Shown: one piece after another, positions 35,250 to 46,221 of the stretch
Layout of the letters: every line of letters starts with the position of its first letter
Position numbering within the stretch: position 1 is the stretch's first letter
Assembly (NCBI GenBank): GCA_000349905.1
Contig: KB722741.1
Location: 1,338,103 to 1,402,102 of the forward strand
DNA: 64,000 nucleotides
Direction: 5' to 3'
DNA from: Volvariella volvacea V23
Taxonomy: Eukaryota > Basidiomycota > Agaricomycetes > Agaricales > Pluteaceae
Translations under genes and position numbers: made by a program
The notes under the pieces: model-generated
Told to the model about the DNA's origin: nothing
Database searches by the model: none
The model's input: only the letters and a program-made list of their open reading frames with translations

Positions 35250-36016
35250 TCAGGGAATGATATCCCTCAATTCACCTTCCTTGACTCTTATCTCCACGAC
35301 CTCGACCTCATAGTCTCCCAAAGCAGAGTTGGTAGATGATGCGGAGGTAGAAATGTATCCCTTGTGGTGTGGCGGGGATGTGGAAGCGATATCTGTATTC
35401 AATCCACGATAAGCGACTGACGGACGGACACCCAGAGAACACGTACATCTATCTTTAATATAAGGTGGAACAAATAAATCCTATTGGAACACGACCAGAG
35501 CATGAGTCAACACAGCCCTTCGGCGCAGGTGTAGATATGACTTGCCTGGTTCCATACAAAGCCTTGGCTCCTTTGTATCGTTAGAATGGGTCTGAGAGTA
35601 TAGAGAGGTTGACGTCTCTTGCGCCTGTGGCGCTTGGGTGTGGGCTCGGGGTCAACAGCACGCTGCTTGCCCTTGACATCCTTAGTGTTCTGCGCAGTCT
35701 TCTCCTTTACCGCCTCATCGTCAATGTCCATGTCGATATCATCTTGTCCGTCTTCGTTGTTGCCGTCACGCGGGTTGTCCTTCTTGTCATCTGGACGTTC
35801 ATTGTCGCTCTCCTCAGAATCACTATCGTCATGTCTTTGATTGTCCTGGGAGTGAGCATAGTCTTCGTCGTCTTCGGAGCACGACTCAGAACCACTCTCG
35901 CTGTAGTCATCTTCGTCATCATAGGGTATTTGTTCGTAACAAGCCCATGTAGGCGGAGATGCAGCACGGCCGATAGTGCGCCGACGGAAATAGAAAGAGG
36001 TCTGGTTTGTACTCAT
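35250..36016 (-). CDS. Acidic low-complexity protein, probably nuclear (unknown function)
   Basis: Three exons, 36016-35546, 35480-35447 and 35392-35250, give 215 residues. The start is the ATG of MSTNQTSFYFRRRTIG; the reading frame extends upstream but that part is antisense to THG1 exon 1. The protein has a short N-terminal conserved-looking block (SPPTWACYEQIPYDDED), then about 90 residues dominated by Asp, Glu and Ser. A basic stretch (TPKRHRRKRRQP) follows that looks like a nuclear localisation signal. Next comes LRPILTIQRSQGFVWNQ, then DLFVPPYIKDR and a C-terminus ending DYEVEVVEIRVKEGELRDII. The first intron uses a GC donor (GCAAGT). I do not recognise the family. It is divergently transcribed from THG1 with 315 bp between the start codons, so the two probably share a promoter region. 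Confidence 0.65.
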
Positions 36017-36331
36017 GGTCAGGGCGTGTATGAGTGTGTAATAAGCGACTGGAGATATATGAGTGCGGGAATATGAAAGAAGAGAAGAAAGGTAGCGGAC
36101 TGGATGACTTGGGCTGAGGATTTGGAGTGCTATGGAGGATGGTGATGGTACGAAAGAAAGATGCGAACGAGAGTTTCGGAGACGGAGTACTGTCACAATA
36201 CTGCAATGTGAAGACGTGAAGACGGAGCACTCCGAGTCACTTCTCCATATTTGGTAAACCCCTCCTCTCCGTTGACCACGACGACGGGCTGCCCGTCCCT
36301 CCCGTACTGCCCACAGTGCCCAGCATCCACG

Positions 36332-38418
36332 ATGGCGAACTCGAGGTTTGCGTACGTGAAGAACTTTGAGCTGCCAGACCCGCTGCTGCCTGGCATGTTC
36401 ACGATCTTCCGCTTGGACGGCCATTCATTTCATCGGTGTGTATCTCTTACGTTAAACGCGTCTTCGCTGTTGTTCAATATGCTAATGCTATCACAGGTTC
36501 TCCGAGGAGCATGAATTCTCAAAGCCAAACGATCTTCGAGCTCTCGAGCTCATGGATCACGCTGCACGCTCGCTGATGGAAGCATATCCTGACATCATGC
36601 TCGCGTTCGGCGAATCTGACGAATATAGGTACGTGCATCGGACACCATTCATCTCCATTCCATTGCGCCGTGTCTATAATGGGCGTTTCCGAGGACTTGC
36701 ACCCAAGACACGCGCATATAGTCGCCGTTTGTTATTCTTATCATCTCTTCAATCATCCCGATCTCTTCTTGTTGACATATCACCAACAAAGCCTTTTCTT
36801 CCGTCCATCCCACCCGTAGTTTCCTTCTTCGCAAGTCCACAGCCCTGTACAACCGTCGTCAGGCCAAGATTGTCTCGACGCTTACCTCCTTCTTCACCTC
36901 ATGTTACGTTTTCAATTGGTCACGGTTCTTCCCTGATACTCCTCTCAAATACCCACCGTCATTTGATGGAAGAATTGTATTGTACCCCGGAGAGAAGGAA
37001 ATTAAGGATTACTTCTCTTGGAGGCAAGCTGATAGTAGGCCATTTCTCAAAACTGTATGGTGATGCGCAATTGACGTGAAATCCAGCGCATATAAACAAT
37101 CTGTACAATACCACTTTCTGGGCTCTAGTCCAGAAAGGCGGTCAAACCGCCACCGAAGCCCATGCAACATTAAAGGTATATATGCACCTCTCCCCATTCA
37201 TTCAGTTTTTTGACGAGTGGTCACAGGGTACCATTTCAAAAGACAAGAATGAAATACTGTTCAGCAGATTTGGGATCAACTATAATCAAATTAGCGAACG
37301 ATTTAAGAAAGGGAGCGTGTTGGTTCGAGAACCGGTATGTGTCTTCACCCCTGTGCATGTGCCCATTCCCCCCTCTTCTTTATGCACTCCCTTGCGTCGC
37401 TGAACAATTCCAATATATATAGATTACGCTCCCAGCGGTAGACAACGTCCCTCACCCCGAAGCCACGGAAGGAACATCACCTTCCCCAATACAACAGAAT
37501 GCCACAAAAGCACCTAACCCGCCTTCTCAGGCTTCTACATCATCTCCAGCACCACGACGACACCCTGCTTCTTCTGCTTCTCCACCCCTCTCTTCTTTAC
37601 CCACTCCCGCACCTCCATCGCCGATACCGATACCCGTCAAAATCGAAGTTGAAGACGGTAAGGTCATAGGACCGAGTTCCGGCTTTGGGAGTGACCATGC
37701 CGATCAGCAACGTCAATTACTGTCTGCCACAGCCATTGGTGTTGGCGTTGATGCTGAGAGACGTTCGGATGGGGCATCGGTAGTTCCACCGACATCGCAT
37801 TCGTTATCAGCGCCATCATTGGAAGACCAGGTAGCTGGCATTAGAGGCCTTCCCGTGTCTGTATCTGTATCTGCATCTCATGGTGACACGAGTCAAGGGC
37901 AAGCGGATAACGAGGGTATCGCCTCCAGCCCCAATGGTAGCAGAGAGAACAACTCGGGCATGGGCGATAAGAACCCAGATACGCCAAGCAATCGGCTCGT
38001 TGATCACTCGAAGGAGGGCGGTGGGGGTAGTGTGGCACGAACTGGTTTAAGGAGCGACAATCCTCCAAATGTGGGATTAGGTGGGGGAACAGATGCGGGA
38101 GGGATAGTGCCAACCCCGATGTCGGTATCGGGTACAGGACCTGTGGTTGAGCCAGGATCAGGATCAGCGTCGATGCTACAGGTGCAAGCAGGTGGTGGTG
38201 GTGCTTCTTCCATTCCAACTATTGCAGCTGTCCCTGCTCCCGATGCCAATTACAGCTCTAATAGGAATGGAAGGGCGAAAGCCGCCAAGGAGGATAAGGG
38301 GAGCAAGAAAAAGAAGGGCGGTGACGGGAGCAAATCAGAGACCAGGATAGAGCTGTTGCATTGCGATATTATTAGGGATGAGTTTTGGGTTGAAAGGCCT
38401 TGGTTGTTGGCAGATTGA
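36332..38418 (+). CDS. THG1: tRNA-His guanylyltransferase with a large C-terminal insertion
   Basis: Thg1 adds the G-1 residue to the 5' end of tRNA-His by 3'-5' polymerisation. Six exons, 36332-36435, 36497-36628, 36820-37034, 37087-37175, 37227-37334 and 37423-38418, give 547 residues. The conserved core is clear: MANSRFAYVKNFE, FTIFRLDGHSFHRFSEEH, KPNDLRALELMD and LAFGESDEYSFLL. It continues NRRQAKIVSTLTSFFTSCYV, FDGRIVLYPGEKEIKDYFSW, NLYNTTFWALVQKGG and GTISKDKNEILFSRFGINYN. The Asp residues of FRLDG and ESDEYS are the metal-binding catalytic carboxylates of the family. The expected end, HCDIIRDEFWVERPWLL, is present, but roughly 300 residues of Ser/Pro/Gly/Ala-rich sequence separate it from the core; typical Thg1 is about 240-300 residues in all. 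The insertion is in frame within one exon and ends in a Lys-rich block (GSKKKKGGDGSK). Confidence 0.93.
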
Positions 38419-38634
38419 TGCTCTGGTGTAGTATTAGGTGAATTGAGGTTGCTGTATCGTTATTCTGCGTATCCGTATATGTATCTACATGTATGTTCGC
38501 TTCCTTTTCAGTATGCAATACATTGCAGGGTACAGGGAGCTGTTGCTATGCCCAACACAATGCTTCTCCTGTGGCTGAACAAAGATAACGCAATTACAAT
38601 TAATCTAGATACATTCTGGCTGGTCGTGTGCCCG

Positions 38635-40243
38635 CTACAAGTCGCCCACTTTCTTGACGCCAACTACAACTCTTTCGTTTCTCCTCCAAAACTCGATCAA
38701 AATTTCTGCCAACCTTGTCGGGTCATCCTAGCAAGGCACCAAAGTGAATGAGTTTGATGGGTAAATCACTGGCACTACACGTGTGCCCACCTCTTGTAGC
38801 ATATGTCCTACACCGGGTACGACCATCATCTGGAACTTTCCTTGCATCTGACCGATCATGAGTTCTTTATCTAATCTATCCGTTCCTGCTAGAACGAGTA
38901 ATCTTGCTGTGCGAGCTGCCAGGAATGTGTTTGACAGTCCCTGGAACCAGCCTGTATGCAGTAGGAGCATTCAATCAACGCCGATGTCTGATGACCAACT
39001 ACATGTGCTTGTGAGACGACTTACTGGTCCAATAAGGAGCTGTTGAGCGAAGGGGTGTCCTCCATGTGTATGGGTGAATTAGCTTAGAGTCGGATGGAGT
39101 GGGTTTGATTATAGACGGTATTGAGATTCTAGCTGAGTTGACATTGCGTATTGCTTTGGTATTAATACTTGAGGGAGGATAAACGTATCTCTATCAGTGT
39201 GATTGATGGTAGGGAACATAAAAGGAAACGTACTGCCACTCGATTGCTTCTTCTATGCTGTCAAATCCATCTGGGCGTGCGTTTAACAAGTTGTGCATGT
39301 GGGGTAGCGCTTCGATTGCAGAGCCTGTGAAGAAGAGTTGAGACGTGTGATTGGATATAGGCAAGAAATATGACATGCCTTCGACAACGTCCAACACAGA
39401 TACACCTGTAATCCTGTACTTGTGCTCGAGCAGGGTTGGACACGCGCGAACGACTACTGAGCCGCCCATACTGTGACCTATGAGCTAGAGGTAACTGGTG
39501 TTCAGTCAACGGTGAATTCGATCAAACAGACCAACGCACAAGTAACGAAGGAGAATTTGCTGGATCCTGAAACACAGACTGAATCACAGCAACAAAGTCG
39601 TCCACCAAAACGCCAACGGACAAGTCTTCATCCTCCACTGCATTAATAGCAGTCGTCTTCCCTATCATCCATCCATTCGTATCAACATTAAGCAAATGAA
39701 ATGGAAAGCATCGCACATACCATGTCTCCGAGCATCAACAGCCAAAACCCCACACTCCCCTTTACTCATATCCGTCACCTCCTTCGCAAAACACGCAAAC
39801 GACAGCCCCGAATACCCAGCACCATGGTGACACACCATAACCGTCCCATCCGCAAACTTGGGCGGCGTGTAATAAACCCTCGCATCCAAATTCCTCGACG
39901 GAACGGTCACTTGCGCGGCTTCCCCAAAGTAACCTGATGCCGAGATTGGCGCAAAGGCCGCGTTTGGGGCGCGCTTCTTGTTGAGTTGGGAGACGGGTCG
40001 ACGGTGTGTCGCGGGCCTTGCATAGGAATGCTTTGGTTAGTAGAGTTATTTAGATGTCAAGAGTTAGAGTAAACGTTTGATGACTTGCATCGCTGGAGGT
40101 CCCATGCCGCTACCTGGTAGATCGCCAAGTGAATCTGATTCCTCGTCTTCCTCCAAATGCTCCTCATCAGGGTTAAATGGAGCAAGTGTTGTCGGCAGCT
40201 TTCCCCATCGTTCTCGCATTGCTGATTTGTAGAGATCTGACAT
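38635..40243 (-). CDS. PPE1: Protein phosphatase methylesterase 1 (PP2A demethylase)
   Basis: An alpha/beta-hydrolase that removes the methyl ester from the C-terminal leucine of PP2A catalytic subunits. The start at 40243 gives [17 protein letters not shown] and an acidic stretch ([12 protein letters not shown]). The catalytic domain follows: [69 protein letters not shown] and then [25 protein letters not shown] carries the nucleophile serine. Downstream come [46 protein letters not shown] (GHM histidine) and [17 protein letters not shown]; the stop is at 38635-38637. Asp in LAGTDRLD or the nearby acid residue completes the triad. The first intron (40088-40017) appears to use a GC donor. The gene is tail-to-tail with THG1, with 216 bp between stops. 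The number of small exons in the middle is approximate. Confidence 0.9.
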
Positions 40244-42219
40244 CGCGGTATTGTATAAGGGGTTGATAGGGTTATAGATGAGAAGGACGGGACTATGGAG
40301 GGAGCAGAGCGCGATGTCCCAATTAATTAACGGGCTTACGTCATTGTTTGTTCAAGTCCTTTGAAATAAACAGATCTGGGACAAATCGGGATTCACATTC
40401 TGAAAACAGGAAAAAATATATTGAACCAGCCAACTTATACATAGTCAGTATACAGATACGGAACAAATCTTGAAGGATAGGTCAGTAAGACGCGCATTAG
40501 GGAGGAAAATGAGGGACGAAGATCAGAGAATATGGAATTATAATCACAGGCGAGCTCAGCAACAGCTTCTAGTTGATATTTTTGAGATGAAATCATCCCA
40601 CAATGAAGGGGGATTGTGCAAGAGAACGGGATCTCACCTTTACCTCGATCACTATGCCGCCAATATGGGTGTAACGTTGCAACCTACGAAAAGCGAAGTT
40701 GTCAACGAAACGTCCAAACTCAGTATTTGAAATGGTATCAGTTGGGGTTGCCCGAAGATATGAGCTGTGCGGGCATTTTCGGCAATGTAGATACGAAGAC
40801 CGTCGTGATAAAGCATCATATATGCTGGTGGGGCAGGGTCAGGAAATGGCACCAACCTAAAAAATCTGCGAGGAGTTAGTGATGACGCATAGAGGAGTGG
40901 AGTTTAGCAAAAAAAAATCAGAAAAATATAAAACAGCCTTGGAGATGTCGTCAGATGTGATCTGGAGATCACTCAGGCGGTAACTCCATGTATAACATCA
41001 TACTACGCAGAGTAATCAAATACTCACCATCATCATCCCTTCCAACTGAGTGCTAGTGTAGATACAGCCCAGGGACGACCTAGGTGATACAAATGGAGTC
41101 AGCAAGGGTTTCAAACGCCAGGATGCCAGAGAAGAGAGAGGGCTTCAGTGGATTGACAGATAAAAAGTAAAAGCATTGGGCCATTTGGCGCTCATATACT
41201 CTAGTTTGAAGTTTTGGTCATCTCTAGGAGTGACTAGGGCAAGATCTCCGAAACAGTTGACAAGGCTCACCGTATTGAGAACGACAGAACTTTCAAGCCA
41301 TCATATCGTAGGGTCATCCCTAGAACTAATCAAAGCGTCAGTAAATCGGTTAGATACGACACATTCGCAGAGAACCGATCAGTGTAACTATGACATTTTG
41401 GAAACGCATCGTGAAGCGCCTAGGTAAGACACCCACTCGACAACCAAGTAAGTTGTCATCTTATCGAATGCTGAATGAAGGGAGGGAGAATGGGCACGTA
41501 CCTCGTCATCTTGGGCAAAACAGAAAATCAAAAATCAAATTTTCAGCGATTTGAATGATTGTATTTAGGGCAGGCAGAAAACCACGTGACCTCATGCCAG
41601 ACACACAGTGCGAGAGGGCTAACTGTGACAAGTACAGCTGCAGGCCATTTTCGAATATCCTTCGAAGGAGAAGGAGAAGTCGCGTCTGATTAAAGACACC
41701 TTATTTGTGCCTAAACTTAGGGCATATGCGCACTAATTGGAGGGCGTAGCGCTCAAGGAACTACTCAAGCTCTACCCCTGCCCATGAGGGACTATGATAC
41801 TCTCTTCAATAGGTACGCCACGACAGCATATGTCTTCTCAGAGGTATTGAACTACTTAGGTTGATCTCTAGCTCGTGGTATAGTATTCGCAAGCAAGTAA
41901 TATGGCTTCTGGCGACACTATTTAGTATCAAACTGGCGTGGATGCCATTGAAAGCACATGAACCCGGCTTGTGGTGGCTCTCGTGCCTCTACCTTTCTCC
42001 TATGTAAAAATATGGAGCAATGGCGTCATCAAGTTATAGGAATCCTCACGCAGAAATTTGACACTGGAGTTGGGCAAGCTGTCTCCTACATTTAAGTGAC
42101 GTTGCACCTCATCCTCGCTACGGACATGAGGTTACTATGATTTCCCACCCCATTGTGGTGCGCTCTCCCAGCTGCGGCACGCAACTATACCCCATTTGGT
42201 GTTTAAGCCAGGTGCTTCC
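40244..42219. other. Intergenic stretch with a possible minus-strand spliced gene (unresolved)
   Basis: About 2 kb. On the minus strand, segments with protein-like composition and splice-like borders can be read between about 41510 and 40435. Examples are LRYDGLKVLSFSIR, DDQNFKLEYMSAKWPNAF, RLVPFPDPAPPAYMMLYHDG and EIPFSCTIPLHCGM, the last open to TAA at about 40436. I could not make one consistent frame from a start to this stop, and a plus-strand frame is also open at 40470-40730. It may be a real unknown gene or a relic. Confidence 0.3.
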
Positions 42220-42849
42220 CTTGGGTCCTACTGCGGTGAAGGGCAACGTTCTGGCCTTCATTTCGAATGATCGAGTAGGTATATGTGCTGGCAGTAAAAA
42301 GTAATGAATCTCTTTGCACCCAAGAACGGATTGACCGGGGTTAATTCATGTCGCTAACTATATATCCGATAATGTCTTGTGAAGACCTGGGCTACGACGA
42401 TCATCCAGTTATGAAATAAAAAAACTACGCGGCACCGAGTATAATAATCCGAACGACTCGGATATGTTGTATGTGACTTGTAGGCCTTCCACAATTAGTC
42501 CTAAACCTTTCGAATCCGAGTCTAATTTTTCATTGATCTCAGGTATGGGTCTGGATGGGTGAGTGAGTATCCGGCCCCAATACCTTTTGCTCGAAAGGGG
42601 CGGGGGCTTTTTATCGAGGTCGTGGCCGTGACCACAGTATGGACTTCGCAAAGGTTAGCTAAGGCAGGCTCAAAGCAGGCGCATCACGATTTGGGGTATG
42701 GTAAGCACTGGCGGCTCAGTTTGTATTTCATGCGGGATCATCCTAATTGGTCTTGACAACTAGGATGTATCCACACTTGGACACGGGAATTGGTTGGGTA
42801 GTTTGTGCTTTCAGCATACCGCGCAGCGCCCATGGAGAGTGTGGGGGGA

Positions 42850-43049
42850 ATGCCAAAGCATGATGGTTCGTGTTGATACCTCTCGAACAGCCTACCGGAC
42901 AATTGGAAAAGACCGTTGAAAAGTTCCTCGACACGTACACCAAAAAACTAATATATTCGGACACTCTAACCACACAGGAACTAAGCGGGTCCAAGGATAT
43001 GCGTACCGTGATGAAGTCGATAGGAGTCTGGGTCATCAACAAATGATCG
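42850..43049 (+). pseudogene. Degraded counterpart of the small gene opposing the F-box (copy 2)
   Basis: The plus-strand sequence here aligns with the exons at about 10614-10255 (minus) in copy 1. It can be read as LIPLEQPTGQLEKTVEKFLD and, further on, MRTVMKSIGVWVINK before a TGA at about 43047. A shared intron-like segment (GTACAC to CACACAG) is at the equivalent place. Upstream stops block the frame, the start codon is lost, and the Cys-rich last exon of copy 1 is absent. I read it as a relic; a rearranged short gene is the alternative. Confidence 0.35.
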
Positions 43050-43061
43050 ACAATTAAAAAT

Positions 43062-44362
43062 CTAAAGTCTAGCAAGTTCTGTACGAGAAAGCGTTGGAAA
43101 GTTCCAATTCAAATATACCGCGTCTGATGTTGCTAGTTAGTCTTTAAAGTACGGAGCGATGTGAAGGGATATCACTTACCTCTTACGACATCGACCCGTA
43201 AAGTTTTCTGCTCCTTCGTTTTTGGAAGTGATTGTATGACTTCATCACTACTTTCATATCGAGATTGACATAACAATTTGACGAGCTTCAATTTCTTAAA
43301 CCGGTCACTTGTCAAACAATCATCCAGACGTTCCCATTGTATTTGCATTTGCGTTGAGTGACTCGGGTAATGACTGAACATAAACCAGAGGTGTAATTCG
43401 TGAAGCTGGTTGCTCGGATGCAGCTTTTGGAGCTGCAGAGTGAGCCAAAGAGTTTGTTGGGGATTTGAGCCAAAATTAAAGAAAGAGAACGTGAGGCAAG
43501 CGAGATTTGGCATCACGGATAGGTCGAGGAGCAGTCTTCCACAGGTTCTGTTGCTAGATTGTTGTAAATAGATAGTAAAACTGAAACAAAGAGGCTCACA
43601 TAGGCGTGGCGGCCCAATGGCCAACGAAGTGACACTAAGCCATGGGGAAGTCTTGATAAGACTCAGAAACTTCTTGTATTGCAGAGGTTCCTGCTCGCGA
43701 AAGCCAAATGCTTCAAGCTGGTCGAGATTCCAAGGACATGATGGGTGCTGAAAAAATTGAGTACTAGAAATACAACCTTTTCGAAATGGAAAAACGAGGG
43801 GTGGTTCGATATACAATGACTTGAGGGGGATAAGTGGAACAGGACCTTGCTCCGTTCCTGGCAGAAATCCGACATCCACAAGGGATAAATGTGCGAGTGA
43901 AGTGCACCTATAAAACTCTTCTGGGGGAATTACGGGACTCATGAGGAGCGAAAGATGTGTAATAGATGGTTGGCAGCATTCGCGCAGGATGTCTCGATTG
44001 CCTAAGCCAGCGTTACTATTCACAGGATCAAAGGATCCCTTCCAGCGGCATTGAACCTCGAGTCGAGTGAGGTTGTCGAACGACCGGATAGTATTAAGCA
44101 AGGATGTGCCATCGAAGAATTTAGTGTCCAAGTTTTCGAGCTGCAAGGACCGAACAAGTGACAGATGACGTCGTGGGCAAGCAGATAAGATGGCGAGCAT
44201 GGAATCAAGCCTTGTATGGAAAAGAGGAAGGTGGATATGATGAAAGAGGTGCCTGCGTGAGGGGTACACGAACGACTGGGCAACGAGACTACAAGCTTTG
44301 AGTGCATCACTGTCCTCTGCAAGCTCGTCGATGATGGAATCTATGATATCTTGAGGCAACAT
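43062..44362 (-). CDS. F-box protein with LRR-like C-terminal region (intact copy)
   Basis: Two exons, 44362-43180 and 43132-43062, give 417 residues. The start is the ATG before LPQDIIDSIIDELAED. The F-box spans about residues 1-45 (LPQDIIDSIIDEL, LKACSLVAQSFVYPSR). It should bind Skp1 and present targets to an SCF ubiquitin ligase. The rest has irregular leucine-rich spacing (HLSLVRSLQLENL, SLAHLSLVDVGF, LKSLYIEPPL, ACLTFSFFNFG, HELHLWFMFS), as in expanded Agaricomycete F-box families. The short second exon reads ATSDAVYLNWNFPTLSRTEL and is also found in the broken copy, which supports the intron (GTAAGT to CTAG). Without splicing the protein would end three codons into the intron. It lies inside duplication copy 2. 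Substrate is unknown. Confidence 0.85.
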
Positions 44363-44430
44363 TGCTTGGTTGGAAGCAGTTTTTAACGATGGCCCAGCGC
44401 AACTCAAGAAACCACGTGGCTTTGCTAACG

Positions 44431-46221
44431 CCGTCAGCAGGTATAAGCTTGACCTTGATCATTCAGAATCGCGGTGATATAGCCACATAATGATGACAAA
44501 CATTAGTAGTTAACAGAGGCGGTGCTGTTCAAACAGCTCACGTTTCAATTCGTGTTGGCGTGGAAGTGTATTTCACTACCTGTGACCCCCCAATACGAAA
44601 TGCCCCAAACGGCTTGCTTTGATTACCAGCCTTAGTGCCACGAGTCTTGCATTATCATAGGGCATGTAAGGCAATGGACCTTGCTTCTACTCGTCAAGTG
44701 GCTTTGATGCTCTTAAAAGGGGAAGGTGTATGTACTTATACATGTGCCTTATCATATTTGACTGACTAGCCTTTGAACAAAAGACACAGATCCAAGAATA
44801 CCAGCATATTAATGCATGCTTTGCACTGGCTCCGCGCCTGAGCTATTCAAACTCCGAGCTCAAGAGCACTCGACAGTAGGGTTATTGTTTGTCCATTCCT
44901 TCAGCAGCGAAAAAAAGTTTGGATGCTCACTATGTGTAGCACATAATAATTCCACATACAACTCAGCTTCTACAAGAAATACACTGTAGCTGACTACTTA
45001 GAGTATGCCAACTATTTAAGCAATCCAGAGACAGGTATATTCTTGTGTAACTCTGTCCCGAATGCCACAACTCCAATTGCCCTCTGTATATTCGGTGCGT
45101 CACCATTCTCCATGGATCTAGTCAGTGCCGGGGGGTGTAGTCGGGCTTTTTGCATCCCAGAATTAGCTGATGAATAGGCACCCAGAGAGTGAGTTCGTAG
45201 ACTAACCTACAAAGGGGAATAGCACCTGCCCATTCAGGCCCAACCCCGAGCTGCCATGACAGTAAATATATCTCGTCTCTTGGTGCACGACCCTAGTTTC
45301 TTATGGTCGAGGAGGCTAATAATAGTGGGTGTCGATTCAATGGCCCTGGAAGCCACTCTGGGTATGGTGCTGGTCGGAGATATGGGATAACAAAGCACCA
45401 TCTTAAGGTCTTACTCTTCCTCTGAGTCTGGTAAGTAATTTAGGAAACGCCGTTGTTCGATCGTCCGAGATTTGAATCGGGTGGTATGACGAATATCCCA
45501 GTAGATCGACCAAGAGAAGTGAAAGGGGTTAACAAGATTGTTCAGACGATCCGGGGCTCATGGGTGTTATAAATTTCCAGCATTAGAATCAGCAAGCTGC
45601 ACACCCTCCTCACACTAGCACCCAAATTGTCATCTGTCCCGTTGCATTTCACCCAATGTAGCTGCTCCTGCGACAATCCATATAATCCAACAACCCCATC
45701 TTCCACTCACTGTGATCAAAATCGAATTCCTGGCGGGTGGAGAACAAAGTCAGCGAATCCAAGACTATAAAGACGCTGCATAGCGGAAGACTAGGCAGTG
45801 GGATGGCTATAAGGTTGCCAGCCGAGCGCCATACCCCCTAGGTTAACTGACGAAGGCAGAACAGCTGGGCTTCCGTACCGTGAGTTACGTAAAAGATCTT
45901 TGGAAAATAAAGGTTTGTTTCCGTTTGACAAATAACTATGTTAAATCCTCCCTGGGTCATTACCTAACGAAGACCAAGCTTCGTTGTCACAAATGGGACC
46001 GCTACCATAAGCCTCAAGCTCTGCCGACCATCGTGCAAGAATCAAAAGCCAAGAGGTACGAAACAAGGAATGACCATTTTCATGTACACGCGGTTGTTGT
46101 TACATACATACACAGAAGACAGACCGAGCCATACAAGTTACATTTATATTACAATTCCAAAGCCCGAGGTAGGTAAGGCAGGTTGTTGCCCAAACTGAGC
46201 CTACTTCTTCTAGGGCTGATT
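44431..46221. other. Gene-poor stretch, no gene assigned
   Basis: About 1.8 kb. No open frame has a recognised motif. The frame at 45880-46176 does not begin with ATG. The left part is upstream of the F-box gene and the right part is the 3' flank of the oxalate decarboxylase gene. Confidence 0.4.

Larger units (their letters stand above)
42220..44430 (-). repeat. Inverted segmental duplication, copy 2
   Basis: Reverse-complement partner of 8240-11320, carrying the intact F-box gene (43062-44362), a degraded counterpart of the opposing small gene (about 42850-43049) and the non-coding block at about 42220-42800. The order of shared landmarks is preserved: CCACGTG upstream of the F-box start, the F-box gene with its single intron, AACCAAGTGT/CCAAGTGTGG, the GTGGTCACGG/GTGACCACGA pair, GGTCAATCCGTTCTT, and GAAGGCC at the end. 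It lacks roughly 0.8 kb present in copy 1. Ends are estimated by eye. Confidence 0.8.

Noticed and set aside
35507..36424. A 305-codon minus-strand frame starting at 36424
   Set aside because: The first third is antisense to THG1 exon 1 and its upstream region. The real start is the internal ATG at 36016, followed by a GC-AG intron and two more exons.
43172..44407. Start of the intact F-box gene at 44407
   Set aside because: The codon there is TTG. The first ATG in frame is at 44362, directly before the F-box, and matches the start region of the duplicate.
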